Shown here: positions 61,502-64,000 of the stretch, in pieces
Layout: every line of letters starts with the position of its first letter
Numbering within the stretch: position 1 is the stretch's first letter
DNA from: Paramacrobiotus metropolitanus
Lineage: Eukaryota; Tardigrada; Eutardigrada; Parachela; Macrobiotidae
NCBI RefSeq assembly: GCF_019649055.1
Contig: NW_026570304.1
Coordinates: 248,001 to 312,000 of the forward strand
DNA length: 64,000 nt
Reading direction: 5' to 3'
Made by a program: the position numbers and the translations under genes
Notes under the pieces: model-generated
Told to the model about the DNA's origin: nothing
What the model saw: the letters and a program-made list of their open reading frames with translations, nothing else
The model's database searches: none

Positions 61502-63757
61502 CTGAAAACTCTTAAATAATTAAGGAACGCACAATTTCCAAAGTAAAATGTCACACGCTACTAAATTAGAAAAAAAACGTGTTCTTAAATAAAATGTTAT
61601 CGTGTATTTTAACGAATAAAGTACAGTGTACCTCTCAGAACTGTCCAGTTGAAAATAAATTCCAAACAAGTTCCAAAATACAGAACTACTGCTTTACAAC
61701 TTTAGATAAAGCATAACAGCTTTAAAAAGGGCGGCATAGAAAGCAGTGCTGAAGTGTTTTTCGCCCGCCTATCGATGACCAACGATTAGGCTCGACTCGC
61801 TTTAGGCCAAAAGCAGTTGCACATCGCTCATCTAGCTCGCGAGCCTTCATTTATTAAATAAACTGTATCTACTGAAATCAATTTCTTAATTTAGATTTCA
61901 TTAATTACTGGTGCGAATTTGTGTAACGGAAATATTTATAGTATGTTGCTTAATATAGAATAAAACAATAAAATATTAAAAATGTGGGAGTGGCTTATGT
62001 GATTTAAGTAAAAATAATTTACTGTGATTTTAATTTCTAGAAAAATTATAGGTAAGTGGATCTATTAACCAAGCAAAACCTACCTCTAATATTTAGTAGG
62101 AAATTACTGTCTATAGAGACGATTTTTAAAAAAAGCTGAGGACCGTTCGGCATTATTGCTTATAACTCTAAAAAAGGAGTGCAACCCTGCTCCAAATTCT
62201 AAATTTTGTTTCAGCTGAAGATAAAAAAGAGCAAGTTGGTTTGCAAAACAGTCTGTCTGATATGGGCCTGAACCGCTGTACTACAAAAGCCTTAATGTTA
62301 GTTGCGGGGTACGATTCAGAAAACACCTTCGTTCAAAAATAGCTGCTATCGCACCGGTTACACATACTGTACACGTACAGTTGTACGTAGGATCACGCTT
62401 TGCACAACTAAACATTTTGTCCACACTTTGCAAATCAATGAAATCCGGATACCGGATTTTTTTTTGCGTCGAGGGGCACTGTCCACGTGGACGATATCGG
62501 CGACTGCGACCCCTGACGCGTTGACGCCCTTTGCAGTCTGTCTATAGGTCCAGTGCCTCTTTCTGATCTTCCATCGTTTCCTCCACTTCGGCTGAATTGC
62601 GATGGCGATGGGCCATGGCCAAGGATACACGGCACAAAATATCGCGGGAATGCTTTTACTTTTTACCGCGTTCCTTAGCTCGAGATTAGAATCCATATAT
62701 GTAATTACCGCAAATATAAGTTTGCGAACTGCGAAGAACAACAGGTACAGGATCCCGATAGCATCCCCATCCCGAACCGCGTTAATATGTACTTATTAAA
62801 CTTCTTTCCAATTTTTATCGTAGAATAAAAACACGAAGAAAAGGAACAAAAAATCTAAACGTTTAACGTTTAAACGTTTTTCTTAATAGTTTGGTAAATC
62901 AGTCATTCTGACTCATTTGGTATAATGCAGGCACTTCATACTACTGCCAGTACACTACGAGGTGCCATTTATAGCAGAGTTGTACTCGTATGACGCTGAC
63001 TGTCGAAAATTGCCTGCAGTCTTCCTGCCTGCTGTTTGCTTCAAACATTCCAAAAGAGCACAACAAAAACCTAAACTGCTGCATATTTTTCCTACGTTTT
63101 CTGATAGGATACGTAGGTTACAGTTTTTTGTGGAAATATGAAGTAATGTGGCTTTTTTCGTTTATAACACTACAAATTCAACAATGTAAGTTGAAAAAAT
63201 GATACTTCGTTTTCCCACAATATTCTAAACCTGCAAATCAAATTCATCATTTGTGAAAAAAATTTATTTTTTTATTTATTTTTATTAATTTATTTATTTT
63301 ATTTATTTTTTCTTTATCAAACCTTTTCTCGTAGGATATATGTAAGTGCTCAGCGTGGTCACTTTACCGTTCGCTAGATGCGACTCGCGCTGTTGGATGA
63401 ATTACTCACACATATTAAGGTAGCCTGTTATTTTGTGATTTTCTGCAATAAAATGTGGCGCCAGCGGCAAAAAACGGTTTAAAATTGATATTCACTTGTA
63501 TTTATTTTTAGATAGTGGGATTTGTAAGAATTTTTAACGGAAGACGTTGGCGCTGCTTCATTGTTCCCACTTGACAAATTTGGAATTTGCGTTCCTGTAA
63601 TCGTTATGAGATGCGCTGCCAATTGTGGGTTGGAATTAACTGGAATTTTGTAGCGAAAACGTTTTCGGTCAACGTTTGCGAAAGTGCATTTGTTTGTCCC
63701 GCGATAAATTTTACTGATCAGAATATCTCCTAAGTTAATTTTTTTTATAATTTACTG
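61502..63757. other. AT-rich intergenic, no gene seen
   Basis: A minus-strand open stretch at 62358-62741 (including VNASGVAVADIVHVDSAPRR) is not convincing. A T/A low-complexity tract lies at 63240-63320. Confidence 0.4.
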
Positions 63758-63850
63758 CAATAATGTTTCAGCTATCTGTATGTATTAAATGCAATAATGT
63801 TTCAGCTGAAAAAAAAAACTGCAAAAATGTTTCAGCTACTTATTGCAATA
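63758..63850. repeat. three GCAATAATGTTTCAGCT repeats
   Basis: Copies near 63758, 63789 and 63820 with one variant; followed by AATTAAATCC-type low complexity to the window end. Confidence 0.7.
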
Positions 63851-64000
63851 AATGTTAATAATTGTTATAACTATTTCACAACTAATTGCACTAATTATTA
63901 TGTATGTAATTGTTCACTGCCCCCACCCGCATTGGGATCTAACAATCAATAATATAATCCAATTAATCCAATTAAAATCTAATTAAATCCAAATTTAATC

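Noticed and set aside
63951-64000. AATTAAATCC-type repeats at the window end as telomere
   Set aside because: Irregular AT-rich words, no fixed short unit; the window edge is arbitrary.

Overview
The window looks like nuclear DNA of a small invertebrate. The genes have short GT-AG introns (73-99 nt), the intergenic DNA is AT-rich, there are metazoan ribosome-biogenesis and splicing-factor pseudogenes, and mobile elements fill most of the space. The one intact host gene, a Tudor/Agenet-like plus F-box protein at 33450-35312, resembles a lineage-expanded family I associate with eutardigrades. The tardigrade assignment is inference and unconfirmed.

Region 1-13300 is most of one very large Ty3/gypsy-type LTR retrotransposon read on the minus strand: leader, coiled-coil Gag, Gag CA plus zinc knuckle plus RGG tail, a -1 frameshift signal, a giant protease ORF, reverse transcriptase, RNase H and integrase, which runs off the window. 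The element is studded with the 8-mer AAGGTCAC (core of the NR4A monomer site AAAGGTCA). By hand I count about 47 exact copies on both strands, in the untranslated leader and in all three reading frames of the ORFs. The gag/pro junction carries a textbook frameshift signal: GGGAAAC in the correct phase, a 6-nt spacer, then an 11-bp perfect stem enclosing the gag stop.

Region 13300-33400 holds MITEs, long perfect palindromes and decayed genes. The best recognised are an RRP5/PDCD11-like (S1-repeat rRNA-processing) pseudogene at about 23.7-26.4 kb and the 3' end of a U2SURP/SR140-like splicing factor at 30.9-31.6 kb, both minus strand. A duplicated unknown protein (17.6-18.05 and 20.55-21.3 kb) and a coiled-coil remnant (18.2-19.2 kb) lie to their left.

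Region 39400-44722 is a near-intact tyrosine-recombinase retrotransposon (DIRS-order, Ngaro/PAT-like): Gag, RT-RNase H, tyrosine recombinase, with split direct repeats A1 ... B1-A2 ... B2 and GTTAA at every junction. Its B repeat carries four consecutive small hairpins whose stems differ but stay paired. A solo A-B unit lies at 51783-52608.

Region 44.7-64 kb has a Mutator-like deletion derivative (45783-46755), an N-formylglutamate amidohydrolase-like pseudogene (about 50.7-51.3 kb), a 400-bp hAT-like MITE (53194-53593), a 1445-bp LTR-flanked miniature element (54432-55876), and a 3253-bp Tc5/jerky-like transposon with 64-bp perfect terminal inverted repeats and a mutated transposase (57354-60606) that hosts a nested foldback MITE. 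The last 3.4 kb is AT-rich with almost no recognisable content. No tRNA, rRNA or CRISPR array was found.
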